Shown in pieces: positions 18,792 through 26,779 of a DNA stretch of 64,000 nt. Every line of letters begins with the position of its first letter. The stretch's first letter is position 1. Both the position numbers and the translations under genes were made by a program. The notes below the pieces were generated by a model. It was not told the DNA's origin. It worked only from the letters and a program-made list of their open reading frames with translations, and searched no databases. Source of the DNA: PALSA-1003 sp963741315 (lineage in GTDB: Bacteria; Pseudomonadota; Gammaproteobacteria; Burkholderiales; Casimicrobiaceae); contig CAVUHK010000005.1 of the NCBI GenBank assembly GCA_963741315.1, forward strand, positions 62,001 to 126,000, read 5' to 3'.

Positions 18792-19551
18792 TGGCCGCGC
18801 AGGGTTGTCGAACTACGATCGCATCGCCCACCTCTACGACGTGGACATGGGTCGAAACATGGCCTTCGACGACGCAGCGTTCTACGTCGACCTGGCAACG
18901 CGCGCAGGGGGCCGGGTACTCGAGATTGGCTGCGGCAACGGGCGCATCCTGCTCGAACTGCAGCGCCACGGCGTCGACGCGGTCGGCGTCGACGCTTCGG
19001 CGGGCATGCTCAAGGAACTTCGCCGCAAGGCGGCCGAGCGCGGAGTCGACGCCGCGGTGTGCCGAATGGATGCGCGCAAGCTGGCTTTTCGCTCGACGTT
19101 CTCGATGGTGCTCTGCCCGTACTCGCTGATCACCTACATGGCCGCGGGCGATGACGCCGCTCGCTTGCTCTCGGGCATTCGCAACGCGCTGACGCCGACT
19201 GGAACCGTCGTCGTCGACGCCTTCATTCCGCGCCAGACCACACCGGACGACGAGTTCAGGGTGGACTATCGCCGCGAGCATCCCGCCGGGGTATTGGTGC
19301 GTTCCAAGCGCGTCGCTACGGTAGGATCGCGCACCAACCGCATCGAGCGTCGCTACGAATTGGTCGCCGCCGACGGGCGGCTGGTGGAACGCATCGACAC
19401 CTGCGAGGACATTTGCCCGTATTCGCCCGAGGAGATCGTCGCCATGCTGACGCGGTCGGGATTCGCGATCGAGCAGTCTTGGGGGGACTACGGTGCGTCC
19501 CCCGCCGGCGAGGGACAATTCTTTACGGTGAGCGCGCGCAAGCAGCGCTGA
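18784..19551 (+). CDS. Class I SAM-dependent methyltransferase
   Basis: Cytoplasmic methyltransferase of 255 residues. Motif I is VLEIGCGNGRILLEL near residue 42, followed by GVDASAGML and MDARKLAF; the motif IV region reads MVLCPYSLITYM. The ATG at 18784 overlaps the stop of the glycosyltransferase gene by 8 bases, so it belongs to the same operon and probably methylates the same glycan or its lipid carrier. The acceptor is not known. Confidence 0.88.
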   Translation: MPDGRAGLSNYDRIAHLYDVDMGRNMAFDDAAFYVDLATRAGGRVLEIGCGNGRILLELQRHGVDAVGVDASAGMLKELRRKAAERGVDAAVCRMDARKLAFRSTFSMVLCPYSLITYMAAGDDAARLLSGIRNALTPTGTVVVDAFIPRQTTPDDEFRVDYRREHPAGVLVRSKRVATVGSRTNRIERRYELVAADGRLVERIDTCEDICPYSPEEIVAMLTRSGFAIEQSWGDYGASPAGEGQFFTVSARKQR

Positions 19552-19557
19552 AGGAGC

Positions 19558-19575
19558 ACCGGCCCAACGGCCGGT
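19558..19575. terminator. Hairpin between convergent genes
   Basis: ACCGGCC at 19558-19564 pairs perfectly with GGCCGGT at 19569-19575 around a CAAC loop, 6 bases after the methyltransferase stop and before the convergent gene end at 19590. The stem is very GC-rich but has no clear T run. Confidence 0.5.
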
Positions 19576-19589
19576 CCTGACAACGGCAG

Positions 19590-19892
19590 TCAGCGCCGGG
19601 CTGGCTTACCCGGGGGCAGGATGCCCTTGGCGTGCAGCAAGGCCCTGGCCATGGCGTGGCGCTCTTCCCTGGACAGATGCGGGGCGCGTTTGCGCAGTTT
19701 CGCATCGGTATCGGCAAAGACTTCGATTGCGCGTTCTGCCTGAACGTTGCCCTTGGTCGCCCCCATGCGTTGCGGCAGGTCCAGCGCAGCGCGGACCCGC
19801 CGATGGCGCCAGTGCGCTCGCAGCACCGCAGTGACGTTGACCAGAACGAGGATCGCTACGGCAATGCCGACGATCGCGGGGGTGATTTGCAT
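19590..19892 (-). CDS. Small single-pass membrane protein
   Basis: Protein of 100 residues. One membrane helix (PAIVGIAVAILVLVNVTAVL) sits at the N-terminus, followed by a basic cytoplasmic region with two conserved-looking parts, ERAIEVFADTDAKLRKRAP and SREERHAMARALLHAKGILP. The ATG at 19892 has GGAG 5 bases upstream; a TTG 12 codons earlier is less likely. Not recognised as a named family. Confidence 0.65.
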   Translation of the reverse strand: MQITPAIVGIAVAILVLVNVTAVLRAHWRHRRVRAALDLPQRMGATKGNVQAERAIEVFADTDAKLRKRAPHLSREERHAMARALLHAKGILPPGKPARR

Positions 19893-20062
19893 GGTGGCTC
19901 CGAATACGGTGTCAAAGGTTGATGGCAAACCCTAAGCAAGCGGCATGCCACGCCACAACACCCCTACGGCCAGGTGGCCACTCCCCGCGGGGTCAAGGCT
20001 TTGTGACAAACAATGACGGCGCGCGGCAACCTTGCCGTCTACGGCCACCGGCCGGATCGTTT

Positions 20063-20084
20063 CCTGGCGGTCGCGCCCGCCAGG
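20063..20084 (-). terminator. Hairpin after msrA
   Basis: CCTGGCGG at 20063-20070 pairs with CCGCCAGG at 20077-20084 around a 6-base loop, starting 5 bases past the msrA stop on the minus strand. The stem is 8 bp and perfect; there is no T run. Confidence 0.5.
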
Positions 20085-20089
20085 GTCGC

Positions 20090-20752
20090 CTATTTGCCGG
20101 TATAGAGCTGTGGAAACTGCGACTTCAGCGCCGCCAGCTTGGGCAAGTCGTTGACGACGATGTAGGGCTGGTCGGGATTGCGCGCCAGGTAGTCCTGGTG
20201 ATAGTCCTCCGCAGCGTAGAAACCCTTCAGGGGAGAGACTTCAGTGACGATGGGCGTCGCGTAGACCTTGGCGGCGTCGAGTTGCGCGATGTACGCCTTC
20301 GCCACCCGCTCCTGGTCGGGCGTGACGAAGAAGATCGCCGAGCGATACTGCGTGCCCCAATCGGGACCCTGGCGGTTGAGCTGCGTGGGGTCGTGGGCGA
20401 CCGAGAAAAACACGCGCAGCAGCTGGCCATAGGTGACCTGCGACGGATCGTACTTGACCTCGACCGATTCGGCATGTCCGGTGGTGCCCGTGCCTACCAG
20501 CATGTATTTGGCGGTCATCTGCGAGCCGCCTGAATAGCCCGAAGTGGACTTGGTCACACCCTTGACGTGCTTGAACACTGCCTCGACCCCCCAGAAGCAG
20601 CCGCCCGCGAATACCGCCGTGGCCTGCCCGGCAGCAGTGGCCTTGGGAATGTCGACTGCCGGGTCCGGCAAGGTACCCACTGCGGCGGAACTGCAGGCCA
20701 TTGCCAGTGCCGCAGCAGCCACCGCGAAACTCGATCGCAACAGACTCGTCAT
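20090..20752 (-). CDS. msrA: Peptide-methionine (S)-S-oxide reductase MsrA, exported form
   Basis: Repairs oxidised methionine (S-sulfoxide) in proteins. The active-site motif FAGGCFWGVEAVF contains the nucleophile Cys52, followed by VKGVTKSTSGYSGG and ESVEVKYDPSQVTYGQLL. The 220-residue protein starts with a signal-like segment (LLRSSFAVAAAALAMACSSAA), so it probably acts in the periplasm; the cysteine there is close to, but not a perfect, lipobox. The ATG at 20752 has GGAG 7 bases upstream. No MsrB is fused. Confidence 0.94.
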   Translation of the reverse strand: MTSLLRSSFAVAAAALAMACSSAAVGTLPDPAVDIPKATAAGQATAVFAGGCFWGVEAVFKHVKGVTKSTSGYSGGSQMTAKYMLVGTGTTGHAESVEVKYDPSQVTYGQLLRVFFSVAHDPTQLNRQGPDWGTQYRSAIFFVTPDQERVAKAYIAQLDAAKVYATPIVTEVSPLKGFYAAEDYHQDYLARNPDQPYIVVNDLPKLAALKSQFPQLYTGK

Positions 20753-20999
20753 CTTTGGCTCCAATGAACTACCTGCGTTCGTTTCAGCAACCGCATGGTC
20801 GCGCGGTCGTGTGTCCCAGAGTCGCGCCGGATCGCGCCGACCTTACACAGGCTGCCAGCAGTCCGGCCGATCGCGCGCGCCGTGTCTTTGGACTTCCGAG
20901 TCGGGAGGAGCCGCGATAGTTCCTTGGCAAACGCGGCGCGAACCATCCCCGATGCCTTCTCAGTGCCCCACGAACCGGCAACGTTCATGTTACTACGGC

Positions 21000-21614
21000 C
21001 TACAGCTGCGGCGCAGCCACGAGCCAGTCGCTGGGGCACGGCATGCACATGGCGCGTGCCGAATCCAGGCTCGTGTCCGGCGCCAGCCATGCATCGATTT
21101 CCGCGTCGCCGATGATCACCGGCATGCGTGTGTGGATACTCGCCAGCAATTCGTTGGGCTGGGTCGTGAGTATGGTGTACGAGGCGATCGACTGATCTTC
21201 GTGCTGCCAGTATTCGTGCAGCCCCGCCAGCGAAATCAGCTCACCGTCGGCGCGCGCGATCCGGTACTTGGTCTTGCGCTTCGCCCCCGGGTCGGCCTTC
21301 CATTCGAAGAACGCGTTTGCCGGGACGATACAGCGCCGCCGGCGAAACGCGCTGCGGAAGAACGGCTTTTCGGCGGCGGTCTCGCTGACTGCGTTGAATG
21401 GGTTGCTGATCGCCTTCGGATCCTTGGCCCAGGAAGGCACGAAGCCCCAGCGGCGAAGTTCCATCCTGCGCACGCCGTCCTGAACGAAGACCACCGGATT
21501 GCTCGTCGTCGGCCGAACGTCCGTGTTGGGTGCGAACTCGAGATCGCCCGGTTCGATGCGATACCGCGAACCGACGCGCGCGGGTGTTTCATTGAGTTCG
21601 TACCTGCCGCACAT
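21000..21614 (-). CDS. SRAP (HMCES/YedK) abasic-site processing protein
   Basis: Forms a covalent link to abasic sites in single-stranded DNA and so protects them. The protein begins MCGRYE, which leaves Cys2 as the N-terminal nucleophile after Met removal. Other family residues are NAVSETAAEKPFF, CIVPANAFFEW (with the active Glu) and SIHTRMPVI (active His). Length 204 is typical. No LexA-type palindrome like the one at 11655 was seen upstream, so SOS control is not shown here. Confidence 0.93.
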   Translation of the reverse strand: MCGRYELNETPARVGSRYRIEPGDLEFAPNTDVRPTTSNPVVFVQDGVRRMELRRWGFVPSWAKDPKAISNPFNAVSETAAEKPFFRSAFRRRRCIVPANAFFEWKADPGAKRKTKYRIARADGELISLAGLHEYWQHEDQSIASYTILTTQPNELLASIHTRMPVIIGDAEIDAWLAPDTSLDSARAMCMPCPSDWLVAAPQL

Positions 21615-21696
21615 GCGTATCGCCTATTCGTCAACGACTGGAGCGCGAAGGCAGTGCGCGATCGTCACCGTCGTCCGCAGGCTACCGTGTCGTGCC

Positions 21697-22455
21697 CTAA
21701 CCTGCCCGCGTAACCCAGCGGACAAGATTGGCGAGGATCTCGTAGACGGCATAGTAACTCGTGTGCAGGCCGGCGATGCTCGGCAGGTAATCGAGGAACG
21801 TGTCCGGCCCGGACGCGGGAATGCCAGTGGGGGCTGGAATGATCTCGATGCCGGCCGCGGCGAATTCGGCTTTGACGCGAGGGATGTCGAAACTGTGCGC
21901 TACGAGAACGACGCGCTCGATGCCGGCTGCGCGCAGGATCTCGGCCGACCGCAGAGCATTTTCATGCGTGTTGCGCGACCGCTCCTCGGTCCAGCGCACG
22001 TCGAGCCCGTATTCGCGCTCCAGCACTGCGCGCATCAGCTTGCCTTCAGGTTCGCCGCCCAATACCACCCCGCCGGTCACCAGGATGGGCAGGTGAGTAG
22101 CGCGTGCGACCCGTGCCCCGTAGCGGACGCGCTCGAGCGTCAACGTGGCAAGCGTATCGCCGCCATATTCGGCAGCGTTGCGTCGTACACCGCCGCCGAG
22201 AATGACCAGGGCCTTGGCCCCCGAAGCCTGGGCGATGTCGAATGGCGGGGACGTGTCAAGACTGCGCACGAGAAATGCCGCGACGACGGGCATCGAGAGC
22301 ACCCAAAGCAGCAGCACGCCTGCCCAAGCCAACACCCGTCCGGCGCTGGGGAATCGTCGCCAGGCGCCCAGCCCTGCCAATGACAATAGCAAGGGGCCGG
22401 TGGGCGGCAGCACCAGCGTCTTCAGTACCGCCTTTATCCAGATCGGATCGATCAC
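21697..22455 (-). CDS. YdcF/ElyC-family DUF218 membrane protein
   Basis: About 252 residues. Two N-terminal hydrophobic stretches (LLLSLAGLGAW and VLAWAGVLLLWVLSMPVVAAFLV) anchor a DUF218 domain with ALVILGGGVRRNAAEYGG, ILVTGG, EERSRNTHENALRS and VVLVAHSFDIPRV. Members such as ElyC act in envelope or peptidoglycan-precursor metabolism in E. coli; the exact reaction is not settled. The start is uncertain: GTG at 22455 or TTG at 22470. Confidence 0.88.
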   Translation of the reverse strand: MIDPIWIKAVLKTLVLPPTGPLLLSLAGLGAWRRFPSAGRVLAWAGVLLLWVLSMPVVAAFLVRSLDTSPPFDIAQASGAKALVILGGGVRRNAAEYGGDTLATLTLERVRYGARVARATHLPILVTGGVVLGGEPEGKLMRAVLEREYGLDVRWTEERSRNTHENALRSAEILRAAGIERVVLVAHSFDIPRVKAEFAAAGIEIIPAPTGIPASGPDTFLDYLPSIAGLHTSYYAVYEILANLVRWVTRAG

Positions 22456-22573
22456 TCGAACGTCCGCCAACCCGCGGCATCAACCGCAATCGTCGCTTGC
22501 ACCGGCAACGGCCTGGCGTGCGGATACGCCAATGCAACCTCGCCAATACTCACCGCGTACCGTGTCAACGCGG

Positions 22574-23380
22574 TCAACGCGTCCTCTTGAGAAAATCCTG
22601 CAGACGGCTGGCCGGGACGGCATAGGTAATCCCGGACGGCTGGGTCAGCGCCGACTCCTTCGTTCCCTTGACGAATACCATGTTGATGACCCCTAGTACT
22701 TCGCCGGACTCGGGATCATAGACCGGGCTGCCGCTGTTCCCGGGATAGGCGGTTGCATCGAGCTGGTAGACCGGGAAGGCACTGCCGGCGAGGCGTCGGA
22801 TCGTCGCCGCATCAAGGTCACCAGCGCGGCCTTGCGGAATCGCAATCGGCGTAATCGCGGAAATCATTCCCCGGTGCGTCGCGGGATACGGCCCGAGTAC
22901 GGGTCCAATCGGATAGCCGGTGAACAATACTTCCTGGCCTTCCCTGATGCCAACCGAGTCGCGAATTTTCATCGCCGGAATCGCCGGCCCAGGCATCCGC
23001 AGCAGCGCGAGGTCGGAATCCTTGTCCACCGCGATCTGCTTGACTTCCCTGACCTGCACCTGGTCCTTGCTCTCGCCGGCGCGCATCGGAATCAGGATCG
23101 CAAGTGCCTCCATGGACGCCGGATCGAGCACCGCTGGCAGGACGTGTGCGTTGGTCACGATGAGCGTCCCATCACCGATAGCGAAGCCCGTCCCGAGGAA
23201 CTGAAACGCCGGCGTGCGGGTGCGAACAAATGTGCCAACCACGACCACTGATGCCTTGGCGTGCTCGATCGTGTCCGATCGATCTGCGTGCGCAGCATTG
23301 CCGAGGACCAATGCCAACGGGAGCAGCGCGGCCAAAGCCATGGCGCGCCCCAAGCGCAACCTCGTCGCAGCTGGACTCAT
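22574..23380 (-). CDS. Exported trypsin-like serine protease
   Basis: Protein of 268 residues with a signal peptide (MALAALLPLALVLGNAAHA) and a single trypsin-like domain without a PDZ domain. The triad is visible: His79 in VTNAHVLP, Asp123 in DKDSDLALL and Ser216 in PGNSGSPVYD. It should act in the periplasm, perhaps in protein quality control like a short DegP relative. It lies 9 bases from the end of the lytic transglycosylase gene and reads in the same direction. Confidence 0.88.
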   Translation of the reverse strand: MSPAATRLRLGRAMALAALLPLALVLGNAAHADRSDTIEHAKASVVVVGTFVRTRTPAFQFLGTGFAIGDGTLIVTNAHVLPAVLDPASMEALAILIPMRAGESKDQVQVREVKQIAVDKDSDLALLRMPGPAIPAMKIRDSVGIREGQEVLFTGYPIGPVLGPYPATHRGMISAITPIAIPQGRAGDLDAATIRRLAGSAFPVYQLDATAYPGNSGSPVYDPESGEVLGVINMVFVKGTKESALTQPSGITYAVPASRLQDFLKRTR

Positions 23381-23388
23381 GACCTCAC

Positions 23389-24331
23389 CTACTTTGTATC
23401 GGTCGCGGACTGAATCAGGATAGGCGACGGCCCCGCGATCGAGGCGTCATATGGATGCCGTTCGCTGGGATAGTAGCGTAGCACTCGCCGCACATAGTCG
23501 CGAGTCTCCGCATAGGGAGGGATGCCGTTGTACTTGTCGACCGCGGCTTCGCCCGCATTGTAGGCCGCCACGACCAGCGCGACCTCCCCTTCATAATAGG
23601 CGAGCAGCCAACGCAGGTACGCCAGCCCTCCGTTGATGTTGTCGGCGACGTCGAAGCGATTGCGAACCTTGAAGCGAAGCGCCGTCGCTGGAATGAGTTG
23701 CATCAGGCCTCGTGCGTCCTTATGCGATTGCGCCTCGGGATCGAAATTCGACTCGGCGGCAATCACAGCGAGCGCGAGCTGCGCACTGACCGTGAAGCGC
23801 GGCGCAGCCTTGATCACCATGTCCGCAATCTTTTTTTTCTGGCGGCGACAAATCGGCGAACGGATCAGGGGCTATGGCAACGGGCGCCGTTGGCGGCTCG
23901 GGCTCCGGTGGACGCAGGCAATCCGGTATGACACCGACGTCCGGACCGACGACTTCGAGCATCCGCCGCGCCTGCGCGTGTCCGGCCTGCGCCGCGCGGG
24001 CGAACATCGCAGCGGCCAGCGCATCGTCACGCGTGACGCCGCGTCCGTTCGCATACATCCATCCGAGATTGAACATGGCGTCCAGGTTGCCGGCACGCGC
24101 GGCGTCGCAATACAGTACAGCCGCCATGGGCTGATCCTTCGGCATTCCCTCGCCGTGCTCGTAGGCGATGGCCCGCCGCATCAGTTCGGCGGTGTTGACA
24201 ACGACCGGACCTGACTCGTCTTCGGCGGAACAAATTCCGGTCACCGACAACAGTAGTGCGAGGGCGAGCCACGCCCATGTCCTTTCGCCGCGAACACGGT
24301 GGACGCGACAATCACGCTGTATCGCGCGCAT
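23389..24331 (-). CDS. Sel1-repeat lytic transglycosylase, broken at an A8/T8 tract
   Basis: Exported peptidoglycan lyase. The N-terminal part has a signal peptide (WLALALLLSVTGICSA) and Sel1 repeats (AMFNLGWMYANGRGVTRDDALA, AAMFARAAQAGHAQA). The C-terminal part is an SLT domain: AVIAAESNFDPEAQS with the catalytic Glu, ARGLMQLIPATA and VVAAYNAGEAAV. The parts are in different frames. At 23832-23839 the plus strand has eight T (eight A in the mRNA); with seven, the protein reads PPEKKIADMVIKAAPRF and the gene is whole. It starts at an ATG 20 bases inside the upstream epimerase gene. An error in the tract is likely, but slippage on A8 could also restore the frame. Confidence 0.82.
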
Positions 24332-25409
24332 GCGATTCCCGTGCAATGCCGCCCGCACCGGCAGCCTTGCCGACTTCGTACCACGGCAAGGTATCGCGCA
24401 GCCCCAGGCGCACGTCGTGGGTGGGTCGATAGCCGAGCAGGCGCCCTGCCTTGGTGATATTGGCCTGCGAATGCGCAACATCGCCCGGTCGGAACGGTTC
24501 GTAGATCGGTCGAGGCACCCGCAGTCCAGGATGTCGATCGAGCGCCAGCTCGTGCAGGACGTCGAATAGCTCATTGAGAGACATCCTGCCGCCCACCGCG
24601 ATGTTGTAAACCTGGCCGAGCGCAACCGGATCCGCCGCCAGGCCTGCGAGCAGGTTTGCCTGCACGACGTTGGCGACATGACAGAAGTCACGTGTGGTCT
24701 CGCCGTCGCCGTAAATGACAATCGGTTTTCCGGACAGCATGGCCGCAACCCAGCGCGGAATCACCGCGGCATATGCGCCTTGCGGATCCTGTCGGGGGCC
24801 GAAAACGTTAAAGTAACGCAAGCCGATGGCCGGTGCTCCATAGCAGCGACCGAATACGTCGGCATAGAGTTCGTCGACGTACTTGGTGACCGCGTATGGC
24901 GAGAGTGGCCGGCCGATGGCGTCTTCGACTTTCGGCAATCCGGGATGGTCTCCGTATGTCGAGCTCGATGCAGCGTAGACAAAGCGCCTTACCTTGGCGT
25001 CCCGCGCGGCAATGAGCATGTTGAGAAAGCCGGTGGCGTTCGCCGCATGCGTCGCCAGAGGGTCTGCAATCGAGCGGGGGACCGAACCGAGAGCGGCCTC
25101 GTGCAGGACGATGTCGACGCCGCTGCACGCCATTCGGCATGTGGCGAGGTCGACGATGTCGGCTTCGTGGAACGTGTGCCGCTGCCAGGCCTCTTCGCCA
25201 ACTGCTCGCCGAACTTCCTCGAGATTGAGTCGATGGCCAGTCGAAAAATTGTCCAGGCTGACAACATGTTGGCCAAGCCGAAGCAGTGCTTCAACCAGAT
25301 GCGAGCCGATGAAGCCTGCGCTGCCGGTGACCAGCCACCGCAGGCGCTCGTCGCGGAGCCGCGCCTGAGCCGATGCGGGGACGCCCACGACCGATCCGTC
25401 CGCGGGCAT
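24312..25409 (-). CDS. UDP-sugar 4-epimerase, WbpP/TviC-like SDR
   Basis: Short-chain dehydrogenase of 365 residues that probably interconverts UDP-GlcNAc and UDP-GalNAc (or the uronic forms). The NAD site is VTGSAGFIGSHL (Gly29-Gly35), the catalytic set is ASSST with Tyr172 and Lys176 in SPYAVTKY, and GLRYFNVFGPRQDPQGAYAAVIPRW is typical of WbpP/TviC enzymes. The ATG at 25409 overlaps the dehydrogenase stop as TGATG and has GGAG upstream; the TTG 4 codons earlier is rejected. Paired with the dehydrogenase, it matches the route to UDP-GalNAcA used in Vi antigen and Pseudomonas O6. Confidence 0.88.
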   Translation of the reverse strand: MPADGSVVGVPASAQARLRDERLRWLVTGSAGFIGSHLVEALLRLGQHVVSLDNFSTGHRLNLEEVRRAVGEEAWQRHTFHEADIVDLATCRMACSGVDIVLHEAALGSVPRSIADPLATHAANATGFLNMLIAARDAKVRRFVYAASSSTYGDHPGLPKVEDAIGRPLSPYAVTKYVDELYADVFGRCYGAPAIGLRYFNVFGPRQDPQGAYAAVIPRWVAAMLSGKPIVIYGDGETTRDFCHVANVVQANLLAGLAADPVALGQVYNIAVGGRMSLNELFDVLHELALDRHPGLRVPRPIYEPFRPGDVAHSQANITKAGRLLGYRPTHDVRLGLRDTLPWYEVGKAAGAGGIARESHARDTA

Positions 25410-26779
25410 CAGAGTCTCCAAACGTTGACACCCCGCGCGCGCAGAACCGCAGCGTCAGCGATGCACTTGACGTCGACGTAGAGTCCGCCAGGCTCGAGCT
25501 TGTCAATGAAGTCGTCGACTGCACGTTGCCGGTATTCGCGGTGCGCAACCGCGAGTATCAGCGCTTTGCATCTTGGCAGCGCCGCCCAGGATGTAAGCTG
25601 CACGCCGTATTCATGCTGCGCTTCATCGGGATCGGCGACGGGATCGTGCACGTGCACGGTGACGCCGTACGACACCAGTTCATTGATGACGTCGATGACC
25701 CGCGTATTTCGAATGTCGGGACAATCTTCCTTGAAGGAGAGGCCGAGAACGGCCACATGGGCGCCCCGGACGGGCGCGCCGGTCTGGATGATCTGCTTCA
25801 CCGTCTGCTCAGCGACATACTTGCCCATGCCGTCGTTGATTCGTCGACCGGCGAGGATGACTTGCGGGTGGTAGCCGAGCTTGTCCGCCTTGTGGGTCAG
25901 ATAGTAGGGATCGACGCCGATGCAATGTCCGCCTACAAGCCCCGGCCGGAATGGCAGAAAATTCCATTTCGTGCCCGCTGCCTCGAGCACCTCCAGCGTG
26001 TCGATGCCTATTTTGTGAAACAGCAGCGCCAATTCATTCATCAGCGCGATGTTGAGATCGCGTTGGGTATTTTCGATCACCTTGGCTGCTTCGGCGACCT
26101 TGATGCTGCTCGCGCGGAATACTCCCGCCTTGACGACGCTAGCGTAGATGGACGCCACCCGTTCGAGTGTTTGCGGCGTATCGCCCGAAACGACCTTCAT
26201 GATTCGCGTCAGCGTGTGCTCCTTGTCGCCCGGATTGATGCGCTCCGGCGAATAACCGACGAAGAAGTCTCGCAACCATTTCATGCCCGAATATTTTTCA
26301 ATGACAGGGACACAGATCTCCTCGGTCGCTCCCGGATAGACTGTTGATTCGAAGCACACCGTCGCGCCACGCTTGAGATTGGCGCCGACAGTCTGACTGG
26401 CCGAGATCAGTGGGCCGAAGTCCGGCTGGTGCGCTTCGTCGACCGGAGTTGGAACCGCCACGACGATAAAGTCGGCGCTCTTCAATTCACTGGCATCGGT
26501 AGTGCACGCGAGCCGGGTCGCCGATTTCAGCTCGGCAGGCGATACCTCGCGCGTCGGATCGACTCCCTTCCTGTATGCCGCGACTTTCGCCGCGGACAGG
26601 TCGAAGCCGATGGTGGTGAAGACCTTGCCGAATTCGACCGCGAGCGGAAGTCCGACATAGCCCAGTCCCACCACGGCGATAGTGGGAGCAGCCGTTGCCG
26701 TCTGAGCTGGCGTGCCTGCGCCGGCAAGCGCACTCTCGCCCGCCCTGCGCGTGCCGGAACCTCCGTCAGCGCTGGTCAC
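25409..26779 (-). CDS. UDP-N-acetyl-hexosamine 6-dehydrogenase, WbpO/TviB-like
   Basis: NAD-dependent enzyme of 456 residues that oxidises the C6 alcohol of a UDP-HexNAc to a uronic acid in two steps. The NAD site is VVGLGYVGLPLA near residue 37, then ESTVYPGATEE, KVIENTQRDLNIALMNE and the catalytic Cys286 in GGHCIGVDPYYL, followed by GLSFKEDCPDIRN. These are strong matches to the WbpO/TviB branch rather than plain UDP-glucose dehydrogenase. The start is a GTG that overlaps the prsT stop (GTGA). The first 30 residues are Ala/Gly-rich linker-like sequence. Confidence 0.9.
   Translation of the reverse strand: MTSADGGSGTRRAGESALAGAGTPAQTATAAPTIAVVGLGYVGLPLAVEFGKVFTTIGFDLSAAKVAAYRKGVDPTREVSPAELKSATRLACTTDASELKSADFIVVAVPTPVDEAHQPDFGPLISASQTVGANLKRGATVCFESTVYPGATEEICVPVIEKYSGMKWLRDFFVGYSPERINPGDKEHTLTRIMKVVSGDTPQTLERVASIYASVVKAGVFRASSIKVAEAAKVIENTQRDLNIALMNELALLFHKIGIDTLEVLEAAGTKWNFLPFRPGLVGGHCIGVDPYYLTHKADKLGYHPQVILAGRRINDGMGKYVAEQTVKQIIQTGAPVRGAHVAVLGLSFKEDCPDIRNTRVIDVINELVSYGVTVHVHDPVADPDEAQHEYGVQLTSWAALPRCKALILAVAHREYRQRAVDDFIDKLEPGGLYVDVKCIADAAVLRARGVNVWRL

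Noticed and set aside
23832..23839. Programmed -1 frameshift at a slippery A AAA AAG site
   Set aside because: Restoring the protein needs a +1 shift (one A less), not -1, so the classic mechanism does not fit. An assembly error or transcriptional slippage is simpler.
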